Assembly (NCBI RefSeq): GCF_001422245.1
Contig: NZ_LMMM01000018.1
Span: 238,010 to 302,009 of the forward strand
Length of the DNA: 64,000 nucleotides
Direction of reading: 5' to 3'
DNA from: Rhizobium sp. Leaf262
GTDB taxonomy: Bacteria > Pseudomonadota > Alphaproteobacteria > Rhizobiales > Rhizobiaceae
A model generated the notes under the pieces. It saw only the letters and a program-made list of their open reading frames with translations. It was not told the origin of the DNA and ran no database searches. Within the stretch, counting starts at the first letter, position 1. Every line of letters starts with the position of its first letter. Shown in pieces: positions 31,370 through 38,559 of the stretch. The translations under genes were made by a program, and so were the position numbers.

Positions 31370-32059
31370 ATGTTCGCCCGTTTAAGCACCGCCGCCCTGA
31401 TGGCATCCACTTTCTGCCTGTCGCTGCCAGCGACCATGCAGGCTGCCGATCTTACTGCATTTTCGCCCGCGCCCACGGCGGAAGAAGCGATTGCCGCGGC
31501 AAGCCCCTGGATGCTGCGCGTGCGCGGCCTCGGCGTCATCACGCATGACAGCGGCACGATCAACGGCCAACCGGGCACGGGCCTGGCATATTCGGACACT
31601 GTTATCCCCGAGCTCGATATCAGCTACTTCTTCACCGACAATATCGCCGCAGAACTCATCCTCGGCACGACCTTTGCCAAGATCAACACCACCGGCGCAC
31701 TGGGTGAGATCGATGTGGGCAAGACATGGCTTTTGCCACCAACGCTGACATTGCAGTACCACTTCACGAATTTCGGCGCCTTCAAACCCTATGTGGGCGC
31801 TGGCGTGAACTATTCACTGTTCTACAACCAGTCCGAAAAAGCCGGATTCACCAACCTCGATGTGAAGAACGACTTCGGAGCCGCCGTCCAGGTGGGTTTC
31901 GACTACATGCTGACCAAAAATTGGGGTGTAAACTTCGACGTGAAGAAAATCTTCCTCGAAACCAAGTGGAGCGCAACCCATACGGCTCTGGGCGATATCA
32001 GTGGCACGGCAAAGATCGATCCGTGGCTGATCGGTGCAGGCGTAACCTACCGCTTCTGA
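31370..32059 (+). CDS. ompW: OmpW family outer membrane protein
   Basis: 229 residues: signal peptide ending in TMQAAD, then an eight-stranded beta-barrel with the family signatures YFFTDNIAAELILGTTF, FTNFGAFKPYVGAGVNYSLF and the C-terminal WLIGAGVTYRF ending in Phe, the usual signal for the outer-membrane assembly machine. OmpW proteins form small hydrophobic channels. The ATG at 31370 follows AAGGAGAGAG; an upstream start 12 codons away is rejected for lack of a ribosome site. The promoter region is unusually AT-rich. Confidence 0.92.
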   Translation: MFARLSTAALMASTFCLSLPATMQAADLTAFSPAPTAEEAIAAASPWMLRVRGLGVITHDSGTINGQPGTGLAYSDTVIPELDISYFFTDNIAAELILGTTFAKINTTGALGEIDVGKTWLLPPTLTLQYHFTNFGAFKPYVGAGVNYSLFYNQSEKAGFTNLDVKNDFGAAVQVGFDYMLTKNWGVNFDVKKIFLETKWSATHTALGDISGTAKIDPWLIGAGVTYRF

Positions 32060-32071
32060 TGGTTGCGACGT

Positions 32072-33226
32072 CTAGAAATGGCCGCTGAACCGTGTTGAAA
32101 CACTGCTGCCGCGATACGCGGCAGTTTCATCGGGTTCGTCGTGCAGGAGGCGAGAGAACTCCACTTCCAGCGTGCGATCATGGCCCGCATCATAGGCCAG
32201 GGTCGCAACGAGGCGTCTTTCGCTGCTGTTATAGTCGTAGAAAATCCAGTCTTTATGGGTGCGCTCCAAAGACAGATCGAAGCCCAGCTTTGGAGTGAGT
32301 TTTGTTTTCATGACCGCTTTCCAGCGGCGCTGGAATTCGCCCAGCGGATCGTCGAGATCGTAAAGCGCGTAATCCTGTGAAAAGCCGGTTGCCAGTGCCA
32401 GCCTATCGGTCAATGCCCACTCGGCTTCCGCGCGCAGATAAGGCCGGGTCCGCTTGACCTGATTGCTGACCTCATCTCCTGCAATCGTCGTCAGCCCCGC
32501 CTCCATCAAAACAGCGAGTGTCTTTCCGAACTTGCGGCCATAGGCCAGCGAACCGCGAAGATTGGTAGCGGGAAAGCGCTCATAGATCTGCTGGCTATCA
32601 GGAACAAGGCTGGCGTTGTAGGCAAGGGTCGCGCCAACCTCATGGCTGCCCAGGGCGCGCACATGCTCTACCTTAAGTCCAAGCAGCGCTTCGTTCGCTT
32701 CCAGCCTGACAGGCGGCAAAGAGGGAATGTGCGCTTTGCCCTTCATCAGACCAGTGTAGCTGGCCGTGACGATATTTTTTCCACCAAAAGCGTCAAGCGT
32801 TGCTGCTGTGGACAGGTCGAGCTTGTGATCGAGACGGCGATAACCGAAAACGTCATCGTCCACCTTGGCCAGGATATCACCCGCATCACTGCGTGTGCCG
32901 CGCATCTGCGCGCTCCATTCCAGCCGGTCGGAAAGTCTCTTCGTCAACGTAAAATTCACCCAGCTATTATGCTCGTTGGCAAAGCTGAAGTGCGGAACGC
33001 GCACCTCCTGGTGATTGAAGGAATAGACGAATTTCGTCCCCTCCCGCTCGATTTCGCCATCAAAGCCCAGTGTGGTCCGCAGGCTGAAAGCAGCTATTTT
33101 GTTGGCGTCACCAAAATAGTTCGTGTCATAGGTCACTTCCGTATTGGTGCTGATGCTGGGGTCCGCAGCCGCCGCACGCGCGCAGACACTGCAGATGAGC
33201 AACGCAACGGCTATGCGCAGGACCAT
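32072..33226 (-). CDS. Outer membrane beta-barrel protein, unknown family
   Basis: 384 residues with a signal peptide (VLRIAVALLICSVCARAAAA) and a mature part made of alternating polar/hydrophobic beta strands with many aromatic girdle residues, ending in SVSTRFSGHF. The terminal Phe is the mark of an outer-membrane barrel. It resembles the outer-membrane beta-barrel domain proteins found with polysaccharide export systems. The ATG at 33226 has GGAG six bases upstream. It faces ompW tail to tail with 12 bp between stops. Function unknown. Confidence 0.7.
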   Translation of the reverse strand: MVLRIAVALLICSVCARAAAADPSISTNTEVTYDTNYFGDANKIAAFSLRTTLGFDGEIEREGTKFVYSFNHQEVRVPHFSFANEHNSWVNFTLTKRLSDRLEWSAQMRGTRSDAGDILAKVDDDVFGYRRLDHKLDLSTAATLDAFGGKNIVTASYTGLMKGKAHIPSLPPVRLEANEALLGLKVEHVRALGSHEVGATLAYNASLVPDSQQIYERFPATNLRGSLAYGRKFGKTLAVLMEAGLTTIAGDEVSNQVKRTRPYLRAEAEWALTDRLALATGFSQDYALYDLDDPLGEFQRRWKAVMKTKLTPKLGFDLSLERTHKDWIFYDYNSSERRLVATLAYDAGHDRTLEVEFSRLLHDEPDETAAYRGSSVSTRFSGHF

Positions 33227-33488
33227 ATGTATCTCCAATATCTAATTGAGAGATATCTTATAGATAGATGGTTAACGAGATGCCTTATCGTCAAGCCTTG
33301 TGCGGCTTGTGATGCTACGCATTGGTTATCGGAAATCGCCGGGACGTAATGCCTCTACCATTATTAAACTTGAATCTATTAATATTAACGATTTATTATA
33401 ACATTAGCATATGCTTGCATTAGATCATCCTAATTGTACTGTCCAGACACGCCGGAGGGCGTTGTTCAACAGTTCAAAGGAGAGAGAA
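33227..33488. promoter_or_regulatory. Divergent AT-rich promoter region
   Basis: 262 bp between the beta-barrel gene (leftward) and the Gly/Asn-rich protein gene (rightward). Around 33360-33440 the sequence is about three-quarters AT and contains ATTAATATTAA, also present in the ompW promoter region. CAAGCC/GGCTTG forms a small hairpin near 33294-33311. It could bind a Ros/MucR-type zinc-finger repressor. Confidence 0.4.
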
Positions 33489-33788
33489 ATGCTGAAGAAA
33501 ATCGCGTGTGCCACCATCGTTCTTACCGTTGCTTCCATGGCCCCTGCTCATGCGGGCGGACTGTTGGGCGGCCTTCTTTCAGGCAAGAGCAACAGGAGCG
33601 GCCTGATCAACGTGTCACCCAATGTCGACCTGGGTGTCGGCAACATCCTGTCGGGCAATGACGTCCTGAACGGGAACAGAACCGGCCTGCTGAGCGGTAT
33701 TCTCAACGGCAACAGAACATCCGTCGATGCCATCGGCAGCGGCAATGACAACGATCGTGGATATAACAAGAAGAAGCGCCGCCACTAG
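33489..33788 (+). CDS. Small exported Gly/Asn-rich protein
   Basis: 99 residues. Signal peptide LKKIACATIVLTVASMAPAHA, then a low-complexity mature chain rich in Gly, Leu, Asn and Ser with imperfect repeats around NGNRTGLLSGILNGNRTS and a basic tail YNKKKRRH. The ribosome site AAAGGAGAGAG is close and strong. Such composition is typical of secreted matrix or self-associating proteins, but this is only inference; no known family is recognised. It is transcribed away from the outer-membrane barrel gene. Confidence 0.65.
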   Translation: MLKKIACATIVLTVASMAPAHAGGLLGGLLSGKSNRSGLINVSPNVDLGVGNILSGNDVLNGNRTGLLSGILNGNRTSVDAIGSGNDNDRGYNKKKRRH

Positions 33789-33943
33789 GCCACTTCCATC
33801 TGCCAGCGAGGCGCGCCATGACATGTCCCAGGCACGCTCGGTTTTGTCCTGACCACCGGACAGTCCCCGCCGTTTGATGTGGTTGGGTCCCCGACAAGGT
33901 CGAACGTGACGAAAGACGGCCGTGACGCCTTCAAGGCCAGATG

Positions 33944-33972
33944 AAAGGAGAGCAGACATGCTCTCCTTTTTT
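33944..33972 (+). terminator. Rho-independent terminator
   Basis: GGAGAGC (33947-33953) pairs with GCTCTCC (33960-33966) with AAA before and TTTTTT after. It ends transcription from the left, about 160 bp after the last stop codon, so the preceding RNA has a long structured 3' end. Confidence 0.85.
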
Positions 33973-33989
33973 CATGTCAGGCGCTGCAA

Positions 33990-34183
33990 GCGGGTCGTTT
34001 GACGGAAACGAATGGATCGGCTAGAGAATGGTTCTCGGGTGAGAGTCCCGGCCGTCCGCGAGCCCTCAGGGCTTTGGTGAAACTCTCGCAATCGATCCGA
34101 TACGGTCATCCCCTTCAAGGGCATGTGATACGGCGGCAACGCGGACTCCCCTGAAATGCGCATGCCAGTGACGGAGAACCGCC
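33990..34183 (+). ncRNA. Candidate structured mRNA leader (switch-like)
   Basis: Two mutually exclusive folds are visible. State A: GGTTCTC (34030-34036) pairs with GAGAACC (34174-34180), which contains the Shine-Dalgarno of the next gene, and GTCCGCG (34054-34060) pairs with CGCGGAC (34140-34146), nested inside. State B: GGATCG (34014-34019) pairs with CGATCC (34093-34098), GAGAA (34024-34028) with TTCTC (34032-34036) and GCGAG (34058-34062) with CTCGC (34085-34089), freeing the ribosome site. Extra hairpins: TCGTTT/AAACGA (33995-34011), GGG/CCC (34037-34049), AGCCC/GGGCT (34061-34073), CCC/GGG (34111-34121). It begins just after a terminator. No known riboswitch class was matched by eye. 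Confidence 0.55.
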
Positions 34184-34627
34184 ATGCGGAATCATGGACA
34201 ATTACCGGGTCTGGACAGTTTGAAAGATCAGGCCAAACGCCTGCGTAGAAGTCTGGCGCAGGAAGGCCAGATGATCAGCCATTCACGTGCACTGGAACTG
34301 GTAGCCGTGCAATTCGGCTACCGCGACTGGAACACGCTCTACGCTGCGGTGGGCAACCGACCACCCTTCAACCCCTATATGCTGGGCTCACGCGTCAGCG
34401 GATTTTATCTCGGACAGCCCTTCACGGGTTCAGTTCTGGGTGTGCAAGCGTTGGGTGGCGAGCCGGAACGCTACCGATTGACGCTGCATTTCGACGATCC
34501 CGTCGATGTGGTGACCTTCGACAGCTTTTCTGCGTTCCGGCAGCGCGTCCACTGCAATGTCGACACGACCGGGCGCACGGCGCAGAGGACGTCGAACGGA
34601 CGCCCGCAAGTGGAGCTGGTATGGTAA
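34184..34627 (+). CDS. Glyoxalase-superfamily-like protein
   Basis: 147 residues. The N terminus (LPGLDSLKDQAKRLRRSLAQ, then ISHSRALELVAVQFGYRDWN TLYAA, split here) is the helical module of proteins annotated as glyoxalase superfamily domain 8, often found alone or fused to a VOC domain. The C-terminal part (YMLGSRVSGFYLGQPFTGSV and YRLTLHFDDPVDVVTFDSF) is a small beta domain. No metal-ligand set of a true glyoxalase is evident, so enzymatic activity is doubtful. The gene sits directly behind the candidate switch leader, whose pairing would control its translation. Confidence 0.7.
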   Translation: MRNHGQLPGLDSLKDQAKRLRRSLAQEGQMISHSRALELVAVQFGYRDWNTLYAAVGNRPPFNPYMLGSRVSGFYLGQPFTGSVLGVQALGGEPERYRLTLHFDDPVDVVTFDSFSAFRQRVHCNVDTTGRTAQRTSNGRPQVELVW

Positions 34628-34634
34628 AAGACAG

Positions 34635-34658
34635 AGGGCGGCGTTTCGACGCCGCCCT
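34635..34658. terminator. Hairpin with TTCG tetraloop between convergent genes
   Basis: AGGGCGGCGT (34635-34644) pairs perfectly with ACGCCGCCCT (34649-34658) around TTCG, an exceptionally stable loop. It can terminate both the glyoxalase-like gene and the WD40 gene on the opposite strand. Confidence 0.75.
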
Positions 34659-34673
34659 TCCATTGTCTGGTGG

Positions 34674-35666
34674 TTAAGCGGAAATATCGACGATGCCGCA
34701 GTCGCCCGCTTCAGAGGCGAAGGCCAGCAGTTTGCCGGTGTTACTCCAGGCCATGGAGGTAATCGCACCCTTGCCAGAACGGCGCAGCAGCGCTTCCTTC
34801 TGGTCGGCCACGCGCACGCCCAGAATCATTCCATCGGCAAAACCGACTGCGAGAACTTCTTCCAGCGGGTGGAACGCAACATGAGTGACCATGATGTTGG
34901 CACGCGTGCCAAGTTCCAGCGGCGCCTTGCCCATCGGGCCGTCCTTGCCTGCAAACGGCCAGACGATGGCTGCCGGTGCACCTGATGAGGCCAGCCATTT
35001 TCCCTTGTGCGACCAGGAGATGGATTTGACCTTGGCAGGATATCCGGTCATGCGCATATGGCGCGCATCCATGCCTGCCTTGGAACTTTCCATCTTCCAG
35101 CCATGCAGGGCATTTTCCTGCATGGTGGTCACGAGAAATTTCCCGTCGGCGGAGAAGGTCACGCCCGTATGGGCACCCTTCCATTCCAGATCGATCGGGT
35201 CACCGGCACTCGCCACCCAATGCAGCGTCACACCATTGTAGCGTGCAGCCGCAATACGCAGACCCTTGGGCGCAAAGGCAATCGCCTCGACCGTGCGCTC
35301 CTCCTTGAATTCCTTCGTCGTGCCGTCATTCAGGCGCACGAAGCTGGACTTGCCGACGCCGTAAGCGACCGCATTCTGCGGCCCGCCTGCCACCACGCTG
35401 ATCCATTTGCGCGGGACATGCGCGAGTTCTGTGGCTGAGCCATCGTGACCGATACGCAGAACCTTGCCATCTTCGCCCCCCGTCAGAAGCGTGGCGCTAT
35501 AGGGATCACGCACACATGTCAGCAGACCCTTATGCGCCTCCATGACCTTTTCGCCGCCATCCAGCCGGTGGATGTTGCCGGAAGCCGTGGCAAACAGCGG
35601 AATATCGCCCAGAAAATGCGTCGCAACGACGTGGCCTTCGAGGTCAAGAGGAGCAACGGTGGGCAT
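34674..35666 (-). CDS. WD40-repeat protein
   Basis: 330 residues forming a beta-propeller of about seven blades with degenerate WD repeats, for example VTFSADGKFLVTTMQENALH, ISWSHKGKWLASSGAPAAIV and VAFHPLEEVLAVGFADGMIL. No signal peptide, so cytosolic. It lies downstream of the CobW GTPase gene on the same strand, separated by a palindromic repeat; the same pair is common in rhizobia, so the propeller probably works with the metallochaperone. Biochemical role unknown. Confidence 0.85.
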   Translation of the reverse strand: MPTVAPLDLEGHVVATHFLGDIPLFATASGNIHRLDGGEKVMEAHKGLLTCVRDPYSATLLTGGEDGKVLRIGHDGSATELAHVPRKWISVVAGGPQNAVAYGVGKSSFVRLNDGTTKEFKEERTVEAIAFAPKGLRIAAARYNGVTLHWVASAGDPIDLEWKGAHTGVTFSADGKFLVTTMQENALHGWKMESSKAGMDARHMRMTGYPAKVKSISWSHKGKWLASSGAPAAIVWPFAGKDGPMGKAPLELGTRANIMVTHVAFHPLEEVLAVGFADGMILGVRVADQKEALLRRSGKGAITSMAWSNTGKLLAFASEAGDCGIVDISA

Positions 35667-35734
35667 GGGTCAGTGGTCTTTCGTGTTTGTTTTATTCGGT
35701 AGCAAAGGTTCAGCAGACCATGCACTCTTATCCG

Positions 35735-35826
35735 TCGTCATGCCTTATGCTCGGGCTTGTTCGAGCATCCAAGCCTCCCGGCGGTGGCGAGGTGGTCAGA
35801 TCCTCGGGACAAGCCCGAGGATGACG
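35735..35826. repeat. Palindromic intergenic repeat, GTCATCCTCGGGCTTG family, copy 1
   Basis: Inverted pair of small palindromes: right arm GATCCTCGGGACAAGCCCGA and its extension to ATGACG at 35826; left arm degenerate (TGCTCGGGCTTGTTCGAGCA). A cleaner copy is at 54158-54244. It separates the cobW-like and WD40 genes, which are in the same direction. Confidence 0.8.
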
Positions 35827-35837
35827 AAACCATTATA

Positions 35838-36947
35838 TCAGGCAGCGACGCAAGCGTTGAAGCTGTTTTCCAGCTTTTCGCGATCGAGGTTGCGACCAAT
35901 GAAGACGAGGCGGCTTTCGCGCTTTTCGCCATCTTTCCAGGCGCGCTGGTGATCGCCCTCAATGATCATGTGCACGCCCTGCACCACGTAGCGCTCCGCA
36001 TCGTCCTTGAAGGCAATGATGCCCTTGAGGCGCAGAATGTTAGGGCCATCCGTCTGCGTCACTTTCTGGATCCACGGGAAGAAACGCTCGGCATTCATCT
36101 CACCGCCACGCAGGGAAACAGACTGGACCGTGATGTCGTGGATGGCAGAGACTTCGCCGTGATGGTGATGCCCATGATCGTGGTCATGGCGGTGGTGATC
36201 ATGGTCATGACCGTGGTGGTCGTGGTGATGATCGTGCCCATGGTCATGGTCGCAATCGGGGCCGCAAACATGGTCGTCATGATCGTGCTCGAGGAAGTGC
36301 GGGTCGTTTTCAAGCGCACGTTCCAGATTGAATGCACCCTGATCCAGAACGCGGGCAAGGTCCACACCGGAGCGTGTCGCCTTGTGGATACGGGCGGATG
36401 GGTTGATGGCACGCACGATGTCTTCGATGACGGCCAGTTCTTCCGGTGTCACGAGATCGGTCTTGTTGATGATGACCACATCGGCAAAGGCAATCTGGTC
36501 CTCAGCTTCGCGACTGTCCTTCAGGCGCAGCGGCAAATGCTTGGCATCGACAAGGGCCACTACGGCGTCGAGTTCTGTCTTGGCGCGAACGTCGTCATCC
36601 ATGAAGAATGTCTGGGCCACAGGAACGGGGTCGGCAAGACCGGTCGTCTCAACGATGATGCCGTCGAAACGATCAGGGCGACGCATCAGCCCTTCCACCA
36701 CGCGGATCAGGTCGCCGCGCACGGTGCAGCAGACGCAACCATTGTTCATCTCGTAGATTTCTTCGTCCGATTCGACGATGAGATCGTTATCGATGCCGAT
36801 TTCACCGAATTCATTGACGATGACGGCATACTTCTTGCCGTGGTTTTCCGACAGGATGCGGTTGAGCAGGGTTGTTTTTCCTGCCCCCAGATAGCCGGTC
36901 AGGACGGTCACGGGAATGGGCTTGATGGTCGTTGCTGCTTCGGTCAT
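35838..36947 (-). CDS. CobW/COG0523 metal-chaperone GTPase, His-rich
   Basis: 369 residues. P-loop [10 protein letters not shown] (18-27), the metal-binding CXCC motif in [10 protein letters not shown] (Cys71, Cys73, Cys74), switch ETTGLADP and NKTD guanine motif, then a histidine/aspartate-rich loop (about residues 215-265, for example [19 protein letters not shown]) and a CobW C-terminal domain. COG0523 GTPases insert or deliver metals, commonly zinc under limitation. No clear Zur box was found upstream. The gene is followed by the WD40 gene and preceded by the creatininase-like gene. Confidence 0.9.
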   Translation of the reverse strand: MTEAATTIKPIPVTVLTGYLGAGKTTLLNRILSENHGKKYAVIVNEFGEIGIDNDLIVESDEEIYEMNNGCVCCTVRGDLIRVVEGLMRRPDRFDGIIVETTGLADPVPVAQTFFMDDDVRAKTELDAVVALVDAKHLPLRLKDSREAEDQIAFADVVIINKTDLVTPEELAVIEDIVRAINPSARIHKATRSGVDLARVLDQGAFNLERALENDPHFLEHDHDDHVCGPDCDHDHGHDHHHDHHGHDHDHHRHDHDHGHHHHGEVSAIHDITVQSVSLRGGEMNAERFFPWIQKVTQTDGPNILRLKGIIAFKDDAERYVVQGVHMIIEGDHQRAWKDGEKRESRLVFIGRNLDREKLENSFNACVAA

Positions 36948-37025
36948 GAGGAACCTCGAATGAGATGTGCCGCGGGGCGGCCTTTGAAAGCGTTGCCGTT
37001 CATATAGGCGTCTGGCGGATCGAGT

Positions 37026-37850
37026 TCAAAGAGAATCTGCCGAAGTTTTTTGAACGCTGCTTTCAAGCAAATTCATGTCGAAGGCACGCACGTCTTCCAG
37101 AAGTTCAAGCAGTCCGGCCAGTGCGTGGGCGATGATGCGTTCGCCCTTCTGCGCGGTTGCCGCCGCCGCATTGCCCGCCACACCCTGTGCGTTGAGATCC
37201 GACATGCGCCAGCCGAAAGCATGTGGACCATAAGCACGTAAATGCTTGAAGCGGGCGATAAAATCGCTCTGGCGAGAGGAAAAAGCGGCGGCCCTGCCCA
37301 TATCGACCGCCTCTGGATGAAGCGCCAGCATTACGGAAGTCTCGATATCGCCGCCATGAATATCGATGGCCTTGTCCTGCGGTGAAATAAGGCCTTCCGG
37401 CATGCCGAAGCGGGTCCAGCTGGTGGCAACCGCAAGCATGTCGAAACGAACCCGCGCCTCCGTCGCAACGATTGTCATCAACGGCGAATTGCCGCCATGG
37501 GCATTCAGCATCACGAATTTTCGGATGCCATCGCGATGCTGCGCTTTAGCGATTTCAAGCCAGCGATGAACCGCCTCATCGAAGCTGAGCGTCCTGGTCC
37601 CCGGCACATCCATATGCTCGATGGAGTAGCCGACAGGCTCGACCGGCAGGAAACGAATGGGTGCATCGCTCGGCAAGGCCTGCTTCAACCGCGTGACAAT
37701 GCCCTCAACGATGAGCGTATCGGTTTCGAATGGCAGATGCGGTCCGTGCTGTTCGTGTGCACCCAGGGGCAGCACCGCTATAGCATCGTTTTGCGTCGAA
37801 AACGCTGATGTTACATTGTTGTCGTGATAATGCGTATATGTGTGTGGCAT
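37026..37850 (-). CDS. Creatininase-family amidohydrolase
   Basis: 274 residues. The family motifs are visible: PLGAHEQHGPHLPFETDTLI, with the metal-binding Glu, His and Asp, and MLNAHGGNSPLMTIVATEAR followed by DIHGGDIETSVMLALHPE. The group includes creatinine amidohydrolase and mycofactocin-system peptidase MftE; no mycofactocin genes are present and the substrate is unknown, though a sarcosine-producing creatinine route would fit the sox operon 18 kb away. The ATG at 37850 is preferred; a longer frame runs antisense into the next gene. Confidence 0.88.
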   Translation of the reverse strand: MPHTYTHYHDNNVTSAFSTQNDAIAVLPLGAHEQHGPHLPFETDTLIVEGIVTRLKQALPSDAPIRFLPVEPVGYSIEHMDVPGTRTLSFDEAVHRWLEIAKAQHRDGIRKFVMLNAHGGNSPLMTIVATEARVRFDMLAVATSWTRFGMPEGLISPQDKAIDIHGGDIETSVMLALHPEAVDMGRAAAFSSRQSDFIARFKHLRAYGPHAFGWRMSDLNAQGVAGNAAAATAQKGERIIAHALAGLLELLEDVRAFDMNLLESSVQKTSADSL

Positions 37851-37928
37851 CTGGCGATCTGCGGCTGCATTCGTTAAGTGTTGCCAAGACCATATAGTCG
37901 TCCGCGATTTCAGAAAAGGCATTTGCTG

Positions 37929-38438
37929 ATGAGCAAGGATAAGCTGGCGAAGAAGAGCAAGTCGGCTAAGAAAGCCAAGGCGGGCAAGAAGAAGGATTTG
38001 CCCTTCGGCCCCGACGAACTGGCGCAGACCATCACACAGGCGGCGCGTTCGATGCGCACTGCGCTCAGCCACAACCTTGCCGAAAGCGGCCTCTACGCCG
38101 GACAGGATGGCGTCATTCTGGCGCTGGCGCAGGAGGGCAGCATGTCGCCCGGTCAGATTGCGCACAAGCTGGGCGTCAAGGCCCCTACCATGACCCGCAC
38201 CATCGGCCGCATGGAGGCCCAGGGCTTCGTGGAGCGCAGCGCGGGCGATGGAGATGGGCGGCTGACCATGGTGAAGCTGACAGAAGCAGGCCTGAAAAGC
38301 GTCGAACACATCCATGCATCGCTTGCCGATTGCAATGCCCGCGCCATAGAAGGCCTCTCCGCAAAAGAAGTGAAAACGGTGGTCAAGTTGCTGCGAGCCA
38401 TCGACACGAATTTGCAGTCGCCTGAATTAATCGATTAA
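37929..38438 (+). CDS. MarR family transcriptional regulator
   Basis: 169 residues. A lysine-rich N-terminal tail (KDKLAKKSKSAKKAKAGKKK) precedes a winged-helix MarR domain: ALAQEGSMSPGQIAHKLGVK, MTRTIGRMEAQGFVERSAGD, with the wing GDGRLTMVKLTE. The basic tail is unusual for MarR and could add DNA or RNA contacts. It is divergent from the creatininase-like gene, 78 bp apart, so that gene is a likely target. The effector is unknown. Confidence 0.88.
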   Translation: MSKDKLAKKSKSAKKAKAGKKKDLPFGPDELAQTITQAARSMRTALSHNLAESGLYAGQDGVILALAQEGSMSPGQIAHKLGVKAPTMTRTIGRMEAQGFVERSAGDGDGRLTMVKLTEAGLKSVEHIHASLADCNARAIEGLSAKEVKTVVKLLRAIDTNLQSPELID

Positions 38439-38494
38439 ATTTTTGAAATCCTGTTGAAGTACTCTCCCTAAATCTTAAATCGGTTGCGCGCTTT

Positions 38495-38522
38495 ATTTAA
38501 ATTGTTTAGTCACAATTTAAAT
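38495..38522. promoter_or_regulatory. Perfect 11-bp palindrome, likely operator for the LacI regulator
   Basis: ATTTAAATTGT (38495-38505), a six-base spacer, and ACAATTTAAAT (38512-38522) form a perfect inverted repeat 38 bp before the LacI-family start. Position and symmetry fit an autoregulatory operator; it is more AT-rich than typical LacI sites. Confidence 0.6.
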
Positions 38523-38559
38523 GCCGTTTCGGCGGATTGCGTGACCGTAGGAGGGGACC

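Larger units (their letters stand above)
33789..34183 (+). other. Non-coding stretch of 395 bp
   Basis: Left part (33789-33943): a 3' untranslated region with hairpins, such as GTCC/GGAC near 33848-33868, ending in the terminator at 33944-33972; it could release a small RNA. Right part (33990-34183): the structured leader described separately. Confidence 0.5.

Noticed and set aside
36948..37025. Zur box before the CobW-like gene
   Set aside because: No AT-rich palindrome of the Zur type was found in the 78 bp before the start.
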